64,000 nucleotides of DNA from Balanoglossus misakiensis (taxonomy: Eukaryota > Hemichordata). Position 1 is the first letter of the stretch. Every line of letters starts with the position of its first letter. The stretch is from positions 4,154,001 to 4,218,000 of the forward strand of contig CM082596.2 in NCBI GenBank assembly GCA_040954595.2. The letters run 5' to 3'. The position numbers and the translations under genes were made by a program. The notes beneath the pieces are model-generated. The model did not search any database. It saw nothing but the letters and a program-made list of their open reading frames with translations, and had not been told where the DNA came from. This document shows positions 40,466 to 52,490 of this stretch, in pieces.

Positions 40466-42849
40466 CTGGGGGAATATCCTGATGGAGGCCAACTGGGCAT
40501 AATTTTATTTCAAAATAGTATATATTAGAACATTTCTTGTGACTGGAACACTCCTCATGACTGTGGACAACTTTTAACATTGAAACTCAGTCGGCCTGCA
40601 TCTGTGATGAATTGCACCATAAGCTCCATTGATACTGACTTCCGGCAAATTTCACTTTTCCGAAGTACCGTATATGTTCATGTCAGAAACTCTTCCAGAA
40701 GTAACAGTGGCTCTAACTACCAAAGACATCTTCATCACCCCCTCACCCACCCCCAAACAACCACCAACTGCCAATAAAAATAACAGAGTTGGACAAAACC
40801 AAGGTGGTGAAAGCTAGGATTAAATCTACCAAAACTCCATCAGATTTATTTGTAACACCATGGGTCTCTTTACACATCCACAGCACTGTTGAAACCCTTT
40901 TGACAGCTCAACTACTTAGAACTTAATAGACAAACCACTTAAGTCTCTCTCGACAACTCCTATAGGGAACAGACCCCCATCACATGCAGATCAACCAGCT
41001 AATCCCACAAAAATGGCCAGGCTCTGACAATAACCACCAATAACACAGATACAAATCGCGCACACTTAACCAGTTCCATTTGACTTTGACTGTTTCCATG
41101 CCAACGGGCCATTTATCTTATACCCAATCTGATCACGCAAACACTTTCTGAAACGCGAAAATTCTATAAAACAGAGCGTGGATGAAAATGGTGGCACTTA
41201 ATCATCCATACATTTCACCGCAAGACGTTTCCACTCTATAATTTCATCACCACTTTCGGGAAAAGTCTTCCAGCAAATTTAAATACCAACATGATCCTTA
41301 CTTTTATGTTTCTTATCAAGCAGATCAAAACCCTGACATAAAATGTAGTCAGATTTTACACACTAAGTACACTTCCACATAAATAAACTTTTACGCCCAT
41401 TTTCAACAGGTGACAATGCATGGAAATTTTGATAATTTAATTGAACTTTAATAGGGCAACTGATTTTTCAATTGCGGATTTCATCCAAGAGCTCAACAAA
41501 GGCTTGCCGCACGACTGTCTCCTCAAATTTACTGCTGACGTGCTGGTAGTGAGACATTTTGATAGTCTTTGACGAATTCTGGACCGGTATTAAAATATCA
41601 TGTCATTCACACCGATCAGCATGTGAGCGCGATGCACCAGAACAGCTGTCCACAAGATACCTATTCAATTTGTCACTGCGGAAATTTCCTCGCCTACTTC
41701 AAACTCATTCCGAGGGTCGTGTTTGTGTTTTCCAGTCATTTGCATCGATATTTGCCCCCTGTGAAATTTGCAGTGCGTGATACAGTTAGAGTACAGGCGG
41801 GCATGAACAAACCGTGGGCAAATATTTGAAAACGAATCTTAACTGAGGCCTGCTCCTTTCAACTCAAGCGTTTTCATTTCCTGTCAAAAGGTGTCTCATG
41901 TCCTCAACAGGGTGAGTAACCCAGTGACATGACCTACATTAAAGTGAGTGGAAATCTCACAACATCATCAATGAAACACACCACCCCCAACAGTTTCTTT
42001 TTGTGCTTGAATTGTATTCAGAAACAAAGAAAGCCTTTTGAATTAGAACTACTATATAAACCAACCGTACACAATATCACAAATTTCCCTACCATTAAAA
42101 CTCGCAAATAAAATGTTCTTACTTTACCCTATATATATCCAAATTATATTGCTGTTAACTTCTGCATCAGATTTGCTTTAATGCATGTTTATTTTTTCTT
42201 TGTAATAATGACACACTTACACAATGTAAACACCGATTCTTTATAAAAAGACTGAGCTTTCAGCTGTAATGTGTGCAATATGGCCCACAATTATTTTTTT
42301 TATGTAAAGGTAATAGCCAAAATGGGATAAATCAATACATTGCACTTGTGTTGCCATGGTTACAAACAATTGAGTTTTGTATATCATGCTTTGTGTTTAA
42401 ATAACTTAGCAAACCAGAGAGTGGTTACTTTGAACAGGGGAAGGTGTTGATTGCCTACATCTTACACTTCACAACTGCTTTAAATTTGGGCAAATGATAC
42501 ACTTTTATAAACTATCTCAATTAAACTATAATAATTAGTTTGTGTGACTGTTGTCAACTACACTTTTATGAGCGTGTATATTACTGAAGAAGCGTATTAA
42601 AGCTTAGAGTTACCGTGACATACTTTACCCCTCCACCCCCACCCCCGATCAAAACGCCCGACCACGTTAGTTGCTATTATGCGTGTTTAACACGCAGTCA
42701 CTATGCGCGGACGCGCGCGTAATATAGTAGCCACTGCCTATATCGGCGCGTACGCGCACAGCGACTGAAACCTACAACGACTGTAGTTTTAAATGGGGTA
42801 TATATGTACATGTATTTCAGATAAAAATGTGAAATGTTCATGAACGCAC
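40466..42849. other. Presumed intron, partly CpG-richer
   Basis: No supportable exon. CpG content is locally raised near 41.5-41.8 kb and in the palindrome cluster at 42.7 kb. Confidence 0.5.
42681..42757. repeat. CpG-rich palindrome cluster
   Basis: It contains the palindrome GCGTGTT-T-AACACGC (42681-42695), an alternating GCGCGGACGCGCGCG run, and the perfect 12-base palindrome GCGCGTACGCGC (42746-42757). It sits in the intron about 90 bases downstream of the 42850-42936 exon on the minus strand. Confidence 0.75.
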
Positions 42850-42936
42850 CTCCCATTCCTCGATAGACAACGGCTGGCCCTTGGCTCCAAGTTGAGTCGC
42901 AGCTTTTGGTTCATTTCTTGATATGGCTCCGGGACC
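42850..42936 (-). CDS. Candidate shared second exon, 29 codons, hydrophilic tail ahead of a first membrane segment
   Basis: This 87-base exon has a pyrimidine tract (42962-42990, read on the minus strand), an acceptor GTCAG|GGT and a donor GAG|GTGCGT, and is phase 0 at both ends. It encodes GPGAISRNEPKAATQLGAKG followed by QPLSIEEWE. All three candidate start exons to its right end in phase 0, so any could join it. The closing PLSIEEW resembles the short polar lead (such as LSREQ) seen just before membrane helix 1 in SLC18B1-like transporters, which would place helix 1 in the next exon. I could not find that next exon in the introns to the left. The family assignment is therefore an inference; the exon itself is well supported by its splice sites, its open frame and its non-repetitive composition. 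Confidence 0.6.
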
Positions 42937-43834
42937 CTGACGGACAGTGCGTCCGCAGCAAAAGAGAAAAGGATAGGAAAAAAAGCGAGTAACTGTTAAA
43001 AAAAGACATGTAGACATTAACAGAACAATATGATTGCTAATTAAAGGAAAGTTGATGAACATTTAAGAAACGGATGAATACGTACATCTTGCGTGTGAAC
43101 GTAACTAACGTGCAACATCGCCGAGAATTACATATAAGAACAGTGGCAACAATGAGAGAGATAAAAAGCGTTGGGCAAAGCGAGTTGACGGCAATATTCG
43201 GTCACTGGTCCGTCCGTCGGGCAGCTCGAAAACACGCGAACTGGTTCGACACTAAGTGAAGTGGTTTCCCGGTAGTATTATTTGGATCTCCGAACGACAT
43301 ACGGGAATGATTCCAGTCTCTTAACGTGGATGCATTAGGCAAATGGGTCCAGCTAACCAATTACGGTGCGATATGTCCCCAGTCCATTGCCCTGGACTAA
43401 CGCGGTTTTTACGAGACTGCGTGGAATTTCCGGTATGGGAGAACCAGCAAAAGTGCGGGAAACACGAATTTCCACAACGGTGACGGCAGTATCCGCTAGT
43501 TGCTCCAGGCTACATGCCCTGTTATCGTGAGCGCGATCGTGTGAAATATTCCCACCACCAGAAATGTACACGCCCCTATCCTCCCCTGCGACAGAAAAGT
43601 GGGATGGGCTACGCAAACCAAGTTTTGTAGCAGAGTCGAGCGCTGAGCGATATATAAATAACGATCAGGAGCATTGTCAGAAGTGGAAATTAAAGTGGAT
43701 AATGGAATATACCATTAAAATAGGGGAAAACGTAACGAAACGCATAGTATAGCAATATGAGTGGTAAATCCAATATGTGTTACTTCCTCATCGCACAGTC
43801 GGCATATATACAGTATATACATACATTTATATAA

Positions 43835-43890
43835 TACACACGTACACACCCGCACACACACCCACACACACACAGTGCCACACACTCTCA
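43835..43890. repeat. Compound CA/CCCA microsatellite
   Basis: Imperfect CA-rich tract beside a TATA-rich stretch (43806-43834), just downstream of exon C on the minus-strand gene. Confidence 0.85.
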
Positions 43891-44315
43891 TACATACGCT
43901 CGCGTACAGCCGTGTTCGCACTGCGTCACCGCCGACACCCATGCAAACTACAACCAATCGAGGGACTATGAACCAAAATAGCTAGGTAAATACTGAAGGT
44001 ACGAGGGAGAGGGAGAGAAAAAACCGACTGCGTACATGCATATATGGAAGACCATTGCAGTGTTGCTGCCAGCGTGTCTTCCAGATTTCATAAAACTCTG
44101 GCAATAAAAAAAAAAAAAACGGACGTCCGACGGGAACTGCGATGCTTTGATTATCAGTGCATGAAGTAGCCACCACACTTTCCCTTAATAGTTAATTCTA
44201 CCTCACCAAACGTGCAAAATGATACCCAAAGTTTGCCATATACCGATGCGATATATTGTCAGTGAAATTAAAAGTTTACGAGGAAAGTCAAATTTACAGT
44301 AAAAGTTGTGCATAC

Positions 44316-44414
44316 TTTCGACTCTTCATCTTTGCTACTTAGCTGCTGATGGGCGCCCGATCTGTTACTGTTAGAGCTGCCCATTGCTGCGGAACGTAAA
44401 ACGGCCGGGAACAT
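44316..44414 (-). CDS. Candidate first coding exon C, 33 codons (23 from the second ATG)
   Basis: Reading leftwards, an in-frame TAA is followed by ATG at 44414, ten codons, then a second ATG at 44384 with a strong context (GCAATGG, G at -3 and +4). From the second ATG the peptide starts MGSSNSNRSG, which fits the classical N-myristoylation motif with Gly2 and Ser6, and continues with polar residues (HQQLSSKDEESK). From the first ATG the added residues are MFPAVLRSAA and the myristoylation glycine would be buried. The exon ends TCG AAA|GTATGC in phase 0, which suits the next exon at 42850-42936, only 1.4 kb away. This is the nearest of the three candidate starts and coincides with the change in CpG density, so it is the most likely main start. 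Identity rests on splice logic and not on a recognised domain. Confidence 0.6.
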
Positions 44415-47350
44415 GATGAAAGCGCGTTAAATATTCGGCGTAGATGCACAAAAAATTATAAATATGGGCGATGTCTTTCCTCTTCCCAACACGTCAACAG
44501 CTCGTATCCCACTCAATGGTGCCAGTTCACTGAACTGCCAAGTATTGTACGGTTATTTGGAACAGTAATATGAATACATTTATCCCAAGGACCAATGCAA
44601 CGGAACTTTTGATTGGGTGCGATCTAATTGGAAACGCGAACGTGTATTTTTGATCACTTTTTATTTAGTTTTAATAGAATTTATCGAGCGCTCGATCGAT
44701 AACGTCGGGTGTTGAATCACGGCAGATAATTGTAATCTTTTATTCAATTAAACGTTGCGTCATATCCAGTCACCGGTGTTCGCGAAAAGAAAAAATAAAT
44801 AAATTCAGTAACACCAATATACCAGACGAACAGTCCTTAAAACGTCACTTTTAAACTGGTATAATATAATACATGAACGGGTGCCACGCGTGCGCTAAAT
44901 TTGTAAAACGTATCACAAGAGGGCGAACTATCCATCGAAAGTAAAGTCACAGATGCAGTGAGAAAAGTACGGTATAGCGCCAAACAGTTAACTTTATAAC
45001 GAGATATAGATTTTTATTCCCTTGCATGGCCAGCTAGGTAACGTTCGATGAGAATTGAATTAAGTTCAAATTGCAATAAATACTAGTAACATCACCGGCC
45101 TCAATGTTTCATGTACGGGTGCTTGTCGATGTCCTCGTTTCGTGAGAGTTACCAAACCATCTGGTGTCACACAGCGTGACCAGGTTATGCTACACGCAAT
45201 TCCACGGTTTTTTATCATTTACCAATCTTCAATTTTAAATAGGTCTAGTGTTGATGTTATTTATGAGAACTTTTGGCCGATGAACACCAACAGCGCATAA
45301 GCTCAACGTCTTGAAATGGCACAGCCAACGACGGCTTCGTTCTGTCCATATAGTATATTTTACTGGTGTATTCGTTGCGGGCGCTATCGGGCAAATTTTT
45401 GACAAATCGTCGTTCACATGTGTTAGTAATTCACTGATAACTTTGTCTGCAAATGTGACCTGAGCTACTCTCGCTAAAATCACAAAATGTGTCTGCGGGA
45501 TTTGCTGATAATCCTTGAGGCATCTCCTTTCGTGGCATAAAACTTCAAGATTACTGTGGGCCCAGGATTTTCTCAAGTGAAGAATTTCTCACTATCAACT
45601 ATATGACGCACAATTTGAAGTCAAGATATTAATTTCAAATATTCGTGTTATTTCGGAATCACTTCCCTGTCGATAAATGCCGTTGATACAAGTACACGAA
45701 GTAAACACACGGTGCGTCAGAACCAGTTAGTCACTCGGGCTTTTCCCCTAAGGGAGCATCAATGTCCCGCAAAATGTGTTTTATATCCCCCGTGTTCGCC
45801 AAACTCGTTGTTGTTGTTTTTGTTCTGGTCACATGACTGCCTCACCAGTTTCAATCACCGATACAGCCTCGTAAACCGATCGAAGCAATCTTGCGAAATA
45901 ATGAATCCAATTAAAGCTGAACTAATAAGATATATTCTTTCAGAAGAAAAACAACAAAATTTGAAGGATATTGTACCCTGAACTTTGGTGTTTAAAAGTC
46001 TACGGGAAAGCGACAGTACAGAGCAGAATTACTGAAACTGTGTGGGCAGAGTAAATTGGCCATAAATTCTCTGATAGTTGCTCGTAGTGGACAGGTTATA
46101 ACGAGCTTCTCAACATGAATATCTCGAAGTGGTCGTTCGCGCAGTTAGACGGGGGAGATTTTATTTCTCCAGACCGAACGCCAGAATTTTATCAACAAGC
46201 GCGATGGAAAGTCTCCGACATTTCAACGCGTGTGTCTTTTGTGTTTTTAAAAAAAGTAAACGAAAAAGAAAGAACGAAAAACCTGTCGCATTATGATCAG
46301 AACAGATGGAATTGTGGATGATGGATGACGATGTGGACTTCTGTCGTTTGATCTGATATGCATAAGGCGTGTTTAAGTTAGTAACGCAAATACGTTATCG
46401 AGCAGAGCAGAAAACACGATGCAGGAAAAAAAGAGAACGCGACTCCGTTTCTTCAAAAGCGAAATGAACGTGACTGCTAACATTTCTGCTCATTCAAATT
46501 TATGCCGTGCATTTGGGAAAAGAAATGTCTGATTGTCGAGGGAGTGATAACATGCGCATTAAAGGAGAAAGCCTAGATTTCAAGCGAACCTATAACCTTC
46601 TTGTTATCGCGTCTTATCTCTTATTTTATATTGGCCATATTACATATCTCAGCCCGACTAGTCTGGTGAATCCTGAAATGACGTTTTCCAGACTGGTTGA
46701 GCTGGTGATGGTTTGACGCGTGTGTGGTGCGGCGCGCACGTCAGCATCCTTTCGGCTAGTTTTATACGGTCCCTTTTTAATGACATTGCTGTCGTGCTTT
46801 GGAGTGCTGTCTTTAATCCTGATCTTGTTTATTCTACTTTGGTGTCTGATTTATTCCCGGTTGTTCTGATTCTGTTTGTGGTTACGATCTCTCATTTGAG
46901 AACACGCGATCACTTACATGTAGTATACACACCTGCCCAGACCAAGTCCCAAATCTTCTCCCGACGCCCTCTACGGAAAATCTAACGCAATACCAATATG
47001 GTGTTGTCATGGTTACACATAGTACGTAGGGAGGAATTTAAAAAACTATCACAATGACGAATTGAAAAATGAATGTCAAAAATGAATGTCAGGATAGTTA
47101 ATGACGATTCATTGTCTTCATATGATGAGGCAAGATCAGTTGTTCTTTCATCTAATAATGATGGCCATAAATCCGCATTGATGTTTAAAAGAGAACATCT
47201 TAAAGCTTCTCTGATCCACGTAAGCGCGTAGGTTCAAGATTTCCATTTAGAGCTTAGTAAGTTTATTTATGGCTACTTCACTTATAAAAACATAAAGCTT
47301 TGCTTCGAATTTACAATTTACTATCTTCTTTTTAACGACTTATCTTGCAG

Positions 47351-47408
47351 ACAACCACGACTGCGGCGACACAAGGACCTTTCCGACTTCGAGGCGCGGA
47401 CTTAGAAA
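47351..47408 (+). ncRNA. Candidate plus-strand exon, 58 bases, coding status unclear
   Basis: The acceptor TATCTTGCAG|ACA with an upstream T-rich tract and the donor AGAAA|GTGAGTAC are both strong. The 58-base exon is CG-rich relative to its flanks. Two of three frames are open across it. If spliced to the exon at 60954, the frame entered after two bases stays open across both (about 57 codons), so a coding or 5'-leader role cannot be excluded. It lies between candidate start exons B and C and on the opposite strand. Confidence 0.45.
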
Positions 47409-47798
47409 GTGAGTACAAACTATAATCCGTATGGTATATGTACTAGTATGTTTGTGATGCCAATGTTTATGACCCCAATGCAATGCACCGCATTAATGCC
47501 ATACGCTATTGGGCCCCGGCCGATTGATTGATGTATTGCTGTGTTTAGACAGCAGTGATTCCCCTACCTTCCGCTTGGTTTTGCTCGCGGAGCTGCACTG
47601 CTTGGCAGCGAGAGTTCACTGTTTCAAAGGTCCCAACACGTTGCTCTCATCGCCTGAAAGACTGAACAGTGACCCCTCAAATACCGCGGGCCATGGGTCG
47701 CCGGATCGAGCACCTCTTGTAGTATCGAAATCCACCAATCGAGGATATTTAATAAAACTGTCGCCAGATGGTTTTCTCCTCGTGACCGAATTTTCTAA

Positions 47799-47820
47799 GG
47801 GGGGGGGGGGGGGGGGGGGG
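47799..47820. repeat. Poly-G run of 22
   Basis: Uninterrupted G22 on the plus strand; it makes a spurious glycine run in a surrounding ORF. Confidence 0.9.
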
Positions 47821-50242
47821 ACGTTTACAGTTTGTGCTGAGAAGACTCAAAGAATGCGAAAACTTTATATAACATGACATCCACATTAAAATCCTGACCT
47901 AAACATGCGAGGGGACATCGATACAACCTCTGGAAATCGTTAACAGTCCAGCAAGTCGGAATATTCACCAGGCAGACGCGTGTGGTACACACAAGGAAGG
48001 CTGTGCTTCGAATTAAAAAAACACGAACTTCTACAAGTGAAATACTGGAGTATCTTGTGTGGCGAATTTCACCCGTGGCGTGCCGTACGACTTAATTGAG
48101 TGCATGCGAGATGTGAAGATTCTTTGAATTGTTCTACGCATGTATTTGAATGACCGCCCCGATATCAGACGCGTTTGGGAAATATAATGCCTGACACATA
48201 AAGATTAATAAGGTTATGACCAGACATTTTGATTGAAACATCATTAAATTATGAATTTCTGTATGAGTGGAATCCCCAGATTGAAGGCCAGCGGATGCGA
48301 CGTGTTGACAATAATCATTCAAGCGATGAAGTCGAATTGTTTTGCGTGATTTAAGTTATTCCTCCCGTGTTCGGCAAACTACAAATCCGTATTACATAGT
48401 CGATTGTTTGAGCTTTCCCCTATGTTGCAGACATAACATTTAAAATCTCCCATGGCGCTGGTTCTTGGTCCATAGAGTTTGAGCTGAGCTGTAATTGTAC
48501 TGAGCAGGCAAACGACGCCAAATAACATCATAACCTAAGCAATGTCAAATCCTAGCCATAATATTTAATAAGGTAGATCGTCGAGAACTCCCTAATAATA
48601 GGTTACGATAGGTTTCAAATTCTACAATAATTACATATAGTTTAACTAACAATTAAATACAGAAGGTCAACGAGTTCTTCGTGTGATTATTGGCTTTTTA
48701 ATTCAAGGGACGCGAAAAGACGGGTGCGGGGATCTTGTTTCTGTATAGTGCCACCCATCCCCGCGTGGCTATGATGAAACCAACTTAAAGTTATAGATGG
48801 GTTCTTTGCGAAAATTAACAGTTTCTTTGATTGGCGAGCTATGGTCCATTCTCAAACGTTGTTGTAATACCACTACGAGCGCGTATACAATTAACTTCAT
48901 TCAAGAAAACAAACTTCTAAAGTTCCCAGGATATTCACAATACTGTCGCCAGGATCATTTTCTAAATGACCCTGGTAAATTAACGCGAAAACATTTTCAT
49001 GGAGTAATGAAAACGTACGTATGCATTTAATTCAATATTTAAAAAACGGTTTAAGCAGTACTTCTGGCAGTAATAGTGTGGTTGAAAGCGCCGACTGGGA
49101 ATATTTGTAACCTTTTCAGTCGGGATCACCCGAGTGATTAATGTATAAAGACTTGAAATGTCGGATTTTATTAGATTTAACGCTCCGATACACCAGATTA
49201 CTTCAATGATAAATATTTTCTAGCCCTGCTTACGATTTTTGTCATGACTCACGGCTTGAGACTGGTAGAGACTTTATTAACAATCTGGAACTATAGAGGC
49301 CAATTATGCGCCAATTATGGGATGGGTGTTGCAATAAACGCGGAATACGTGCAAGGTCTCGTCATTGATGCGTAAGAAAATTGTGCAACCCGACCGGCCT
49401 CAGTTCTTTCCCGGGCCCGGTGACTGTTACAGATGGTGTAAGCGGTTTGTTTCTTGGTTTAATCTTGCACGAGTTTCAAAGCTTTGATTTGTATGCAACA
49501 AGGTAACCACGAAAGAAGTGCGCGCGTTGTATCAGAGATCCTCGAGAGAGAAAGCCCAATTGGTTGTTTTTTAATTGTAAACGATAACAAATGTCACTTT
49601 CAGGGAAAGTGGACGTTTTTGTGTTGACGATTTTTCTGCTTTGGTTTCTGTATCTTTTGTTGGTTGTTTTGTTTGCAATAACTATTAGTACTAGTTGTGA
49701 GCTTCTTTGTTTGGCATATGATTCCTCAACTACTCAGCAATGAGTATGATTCTTGTCAATGACCACGAATGATTGAATGGTGGGGGAGGGATTCAAACGA
49801 CCCCAAATAATATATTAGTACACATCCGAGTAAATGTTTTGGCCATAAATAGCAACACATACGCTCGAACGTAAAGCGGATCCCGAACTTTGACAAGGAA
49901 CTCATAAATAACCGACTTCACCAACAAAGTGTGAAAATATCCAATTGCTGTAAACGTTCGATCGAATGATATAGGTCATGAATTATAATTTTGACTTCAA
50001 GATCGTCATTGGCAATGACCTTGTCAGAAACTGAACACAATATTTGGTCGCCCGCTCGCTTTTAGTATGTCGATCTGCGCACCGATTTTATCATTTTATA
50101 GTGGTAAATTTTCGCCTGCCCGACTTGCAGTGACTTCGCCTTCAACCGCGGTAAACAACAGAAAACATAAGTACATATTATATATACAGAAAGCAAGCAC
50201 ACATATATTTGTAAGAAAGGGCATAAACGAAGATGTACCTAC

Positions 50243-50302
50243 CTGTCGCTTTGCAAAAATTGATCCCATGCTCCAGTGAAGTCCCTTCCGCATCGACGGC
50301 AT
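50243..50302 (-). CDS. Candidate first coding exon B, 20 codons, MGSIFA-type internal start
   Basis: The coding part of this short exon reads MPSMRKGLHWSMGSIFAKRQ and ends at a near-perfect donor, ACAG|GTAGGT, in phase 0. The third ATG (residue 12) has the best initiation context, AGCATGG, and would give MGSIFAKRQ, which fits the N-myristoylation pattern (Gly2, Ser3, Ala6). The 5' side (50303-50640) is rich in CpG and carries an octamer element about 90 bases upstream, so this looks like a promoter-proximal first exon. The phase is the same as exons A and C and fits the start of the exon at 42850-42936. I infer an alternative first exon of the same gene. The function of the peptide itself is unknown, and without transcript data the block could be a chance ORF next to a cryptic donor. 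Confidence 0.5.
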
Positions 50303-50374
50303 CGCTGTCTTCTATTTTGGTCCACAGCAGACTAGATCTTCACTGACCAACCACTCTGTCGAGCTGTTCAGCTT

Positions 50375-50398
50375 CCAATAAAACCGGGTTATGCAAAT
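50375..50398 (-). promoter_or_regulatory. Octamer and CCAAT-like elements ahead of exon B
   Basis: ATGCAAAT (an exact POU/Oct octamer, palindromic-partner ATTTGCAT on the minus strand) lies at 50391-50398, and CCAAT on the plus strand lies at 50375-50379. Both are about 75-95 bases upstream of the exon B ATG, within a CpG-rich stretch. This supports a minus-strand promoter here; no convincing TATA box is seen. Confidence 0.35.
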
Positions 50399-52470
50399 TC
50401 CCGTGGATTTGCGGAGAACGCACAGAAAAATCAGCGCTCTGTCGTCGAGTGGCGAAAAAAAATCTCGATCTCTGCTCCGCCCGGATAAGTGACTGTTCGT
50501 ATGCGGAGCGCGTTACGTTGAAGAGTAGGTGCTCCGGGCGAGACTGTCGCGTAATTGGAAATGCAAGCGTTTCGCGGGCGAGAGTTGTGTCGGCGATTGA
50601 TGTCTGTAAATGTAGTCTAATGCAATGAAATTCCATCCATCACGACAAAACTTACACCCCGACAAAACGTCAGATAAGCCGCGTGTCCTTGGTAATGCTT
50701 GAGACGCGCAGAAAAATATTCCGACGTTAGCGGAGGTCGTTCACTCACGATCTCGACCGGGAGACGGCACCCGGACGCTCTGCCGAGCCGCTTGTGCACC
50801 GCTATGTTCAACAGCACAAAGTGTTCAAAAATGTACGCTGAGAAAGGGTCGCTTGGGACAACTGAACCACCCGTGCGATTACTCAGGAGGCAGTCAGCGA
50901 ACTGGACAACGAACATCACAAAGTACGTTCAAATATCGTTAAAAAGTTGTGTACACTTATCGATGCTTCCTCAATCGCGCTGCATAGTGTCAGTCGTATA
51001 AACAAGCACCGTGACCAAGGCCAGCCTATTAGAAACGCTATCCGAAAGACATACCGACTGGATAAAAAATTAAAGACCTAAGTATCAGTGCATTTAACTC
51101 GAGCCTTGTCTCAGAACATTCTGAGGAGGACATACGTCTCCATTTGGGCGACGCACGCACAATTAGATAAATAGCCCTGGTAAAAAAATTCCTGGTAGCT
51201 GTCAACGCTGTTTGCGCAAAAAACACGATTTAAAGCGGGCCACCTCTAAAATGGGGAATGTTGATCCTGAAAACGACACCGTCCAATCAGACTGGTTTTG
51301 GAAACACCGAAACTCATCTTACAATTTGCGTATAATTTCTATAAACTCCAATTGTTTCATTTTATCGGGCACACATAAAGTTTTACAAGTAATGCATTGC
51401 CAGCACTTGGTGTTCAACTTTGTTATGATCATCGACCTATTAAACATTTATACATCTTTCTAATTTATAGCAAATTCTATCCGACTATTTTAAGGCCTTT
51501 TCCCGTTTTCTATTTTAATGTTATCAGTTACGGAGTATCATACTCAAAGACTAGAGAGCTTTACCCATCAACAACTCGTTGTACGTGTACCCTTTCATGC
51601 GCTCGGTTGTCTCTTGAGGGCGCAGCTTCAACAAAAGTCATTTGTACCTATGAAAACTTCTCCTAAGTTCACCACAGTGTGGTTTTGTCAAGATTTCATT
51701 CCATTATTCTCACCACCAAATCATGTTCAATGGACCCTTAGTGAATGAAAAATTAAACTGTTATGAAACGCCGCCATTTTGGGTCATGTGCCTCTTTTGG
51801 CCATGCAAGTTGCCGAGCGCGGTGATGGCTTTTCGTATGCAATAAGCGCACAGTATTAGTGTCGTGGGATCAAACGACTGAGGCAATGTTCGTGTCAATA
51901 CAACCAGCTTTAGGTAAAATCACTAGGAATAACTACATTTGAGAAGGGCACAGGTCATCACCATTCTCATTATTGGGACAGCCAAATGATGTTTCATGGC
52001 AAAACATTGCAAAGCGAACCATCTGAATTGGCTTATCCAAACAACTCAAGGCGAAAATTTCCCCTCATATATAACACTATATAACTATGCACAGTGTTGA
52101 GTAATATGTTTTCTTGCGCAGAAAAATCAAATTCGATCCCGGGAATTTAAAATACCTACTAAGATCATTTCGGAGACTTTACAATCGCCTCCGTGTCCTA
52201 CGCTAGTAGAAGCGCAGATCGCTGCTTGAAATACCAAGAGCGCCACCTTTCACTTTTTGATACGGGGAAAAAATTGTCAAGTGCGCCCTCAAGCGAAGTA
52301 AAGTCAATATGTAAACGTGATTTATGTTGCCATGACTACAGCTTCCCCGATTTATATTAAAACTCCTCTCACCCAAGAAGAGTATTTTCTCAGAATTAAT
52401 AACAAGAAATAGCTTTACCACTAGCAGTAATTACATTGCAATTACCACCGGCGGGTTTGATTATGGAAAC

Positions 52471-52490
52471 TAATAACACAAGTGTTATTA
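52471..52490. repeat. Perfect 9-bp inverted repeat
   Basis: TAATAACAC and GTGTTATTA with a two-base centre. Confidence 0.85.

Larger units (their letters stand above)
44415..50242. other. Upstream or intronic sequence, CpG-rich
   Basis: It contains the plus-strand exon at 47351-47408 and the G22 run; ORFs at 45235-45576 (minus) and 47509-47877 (plus) have no homology or splice support. Confidence 0.5.

Noticed and set aside
47509-47877. 122-codon plus-strand ORF with a glycine run
   Set aside because: The glycine run is the G22 homopolymer, and the rest shows no motif.
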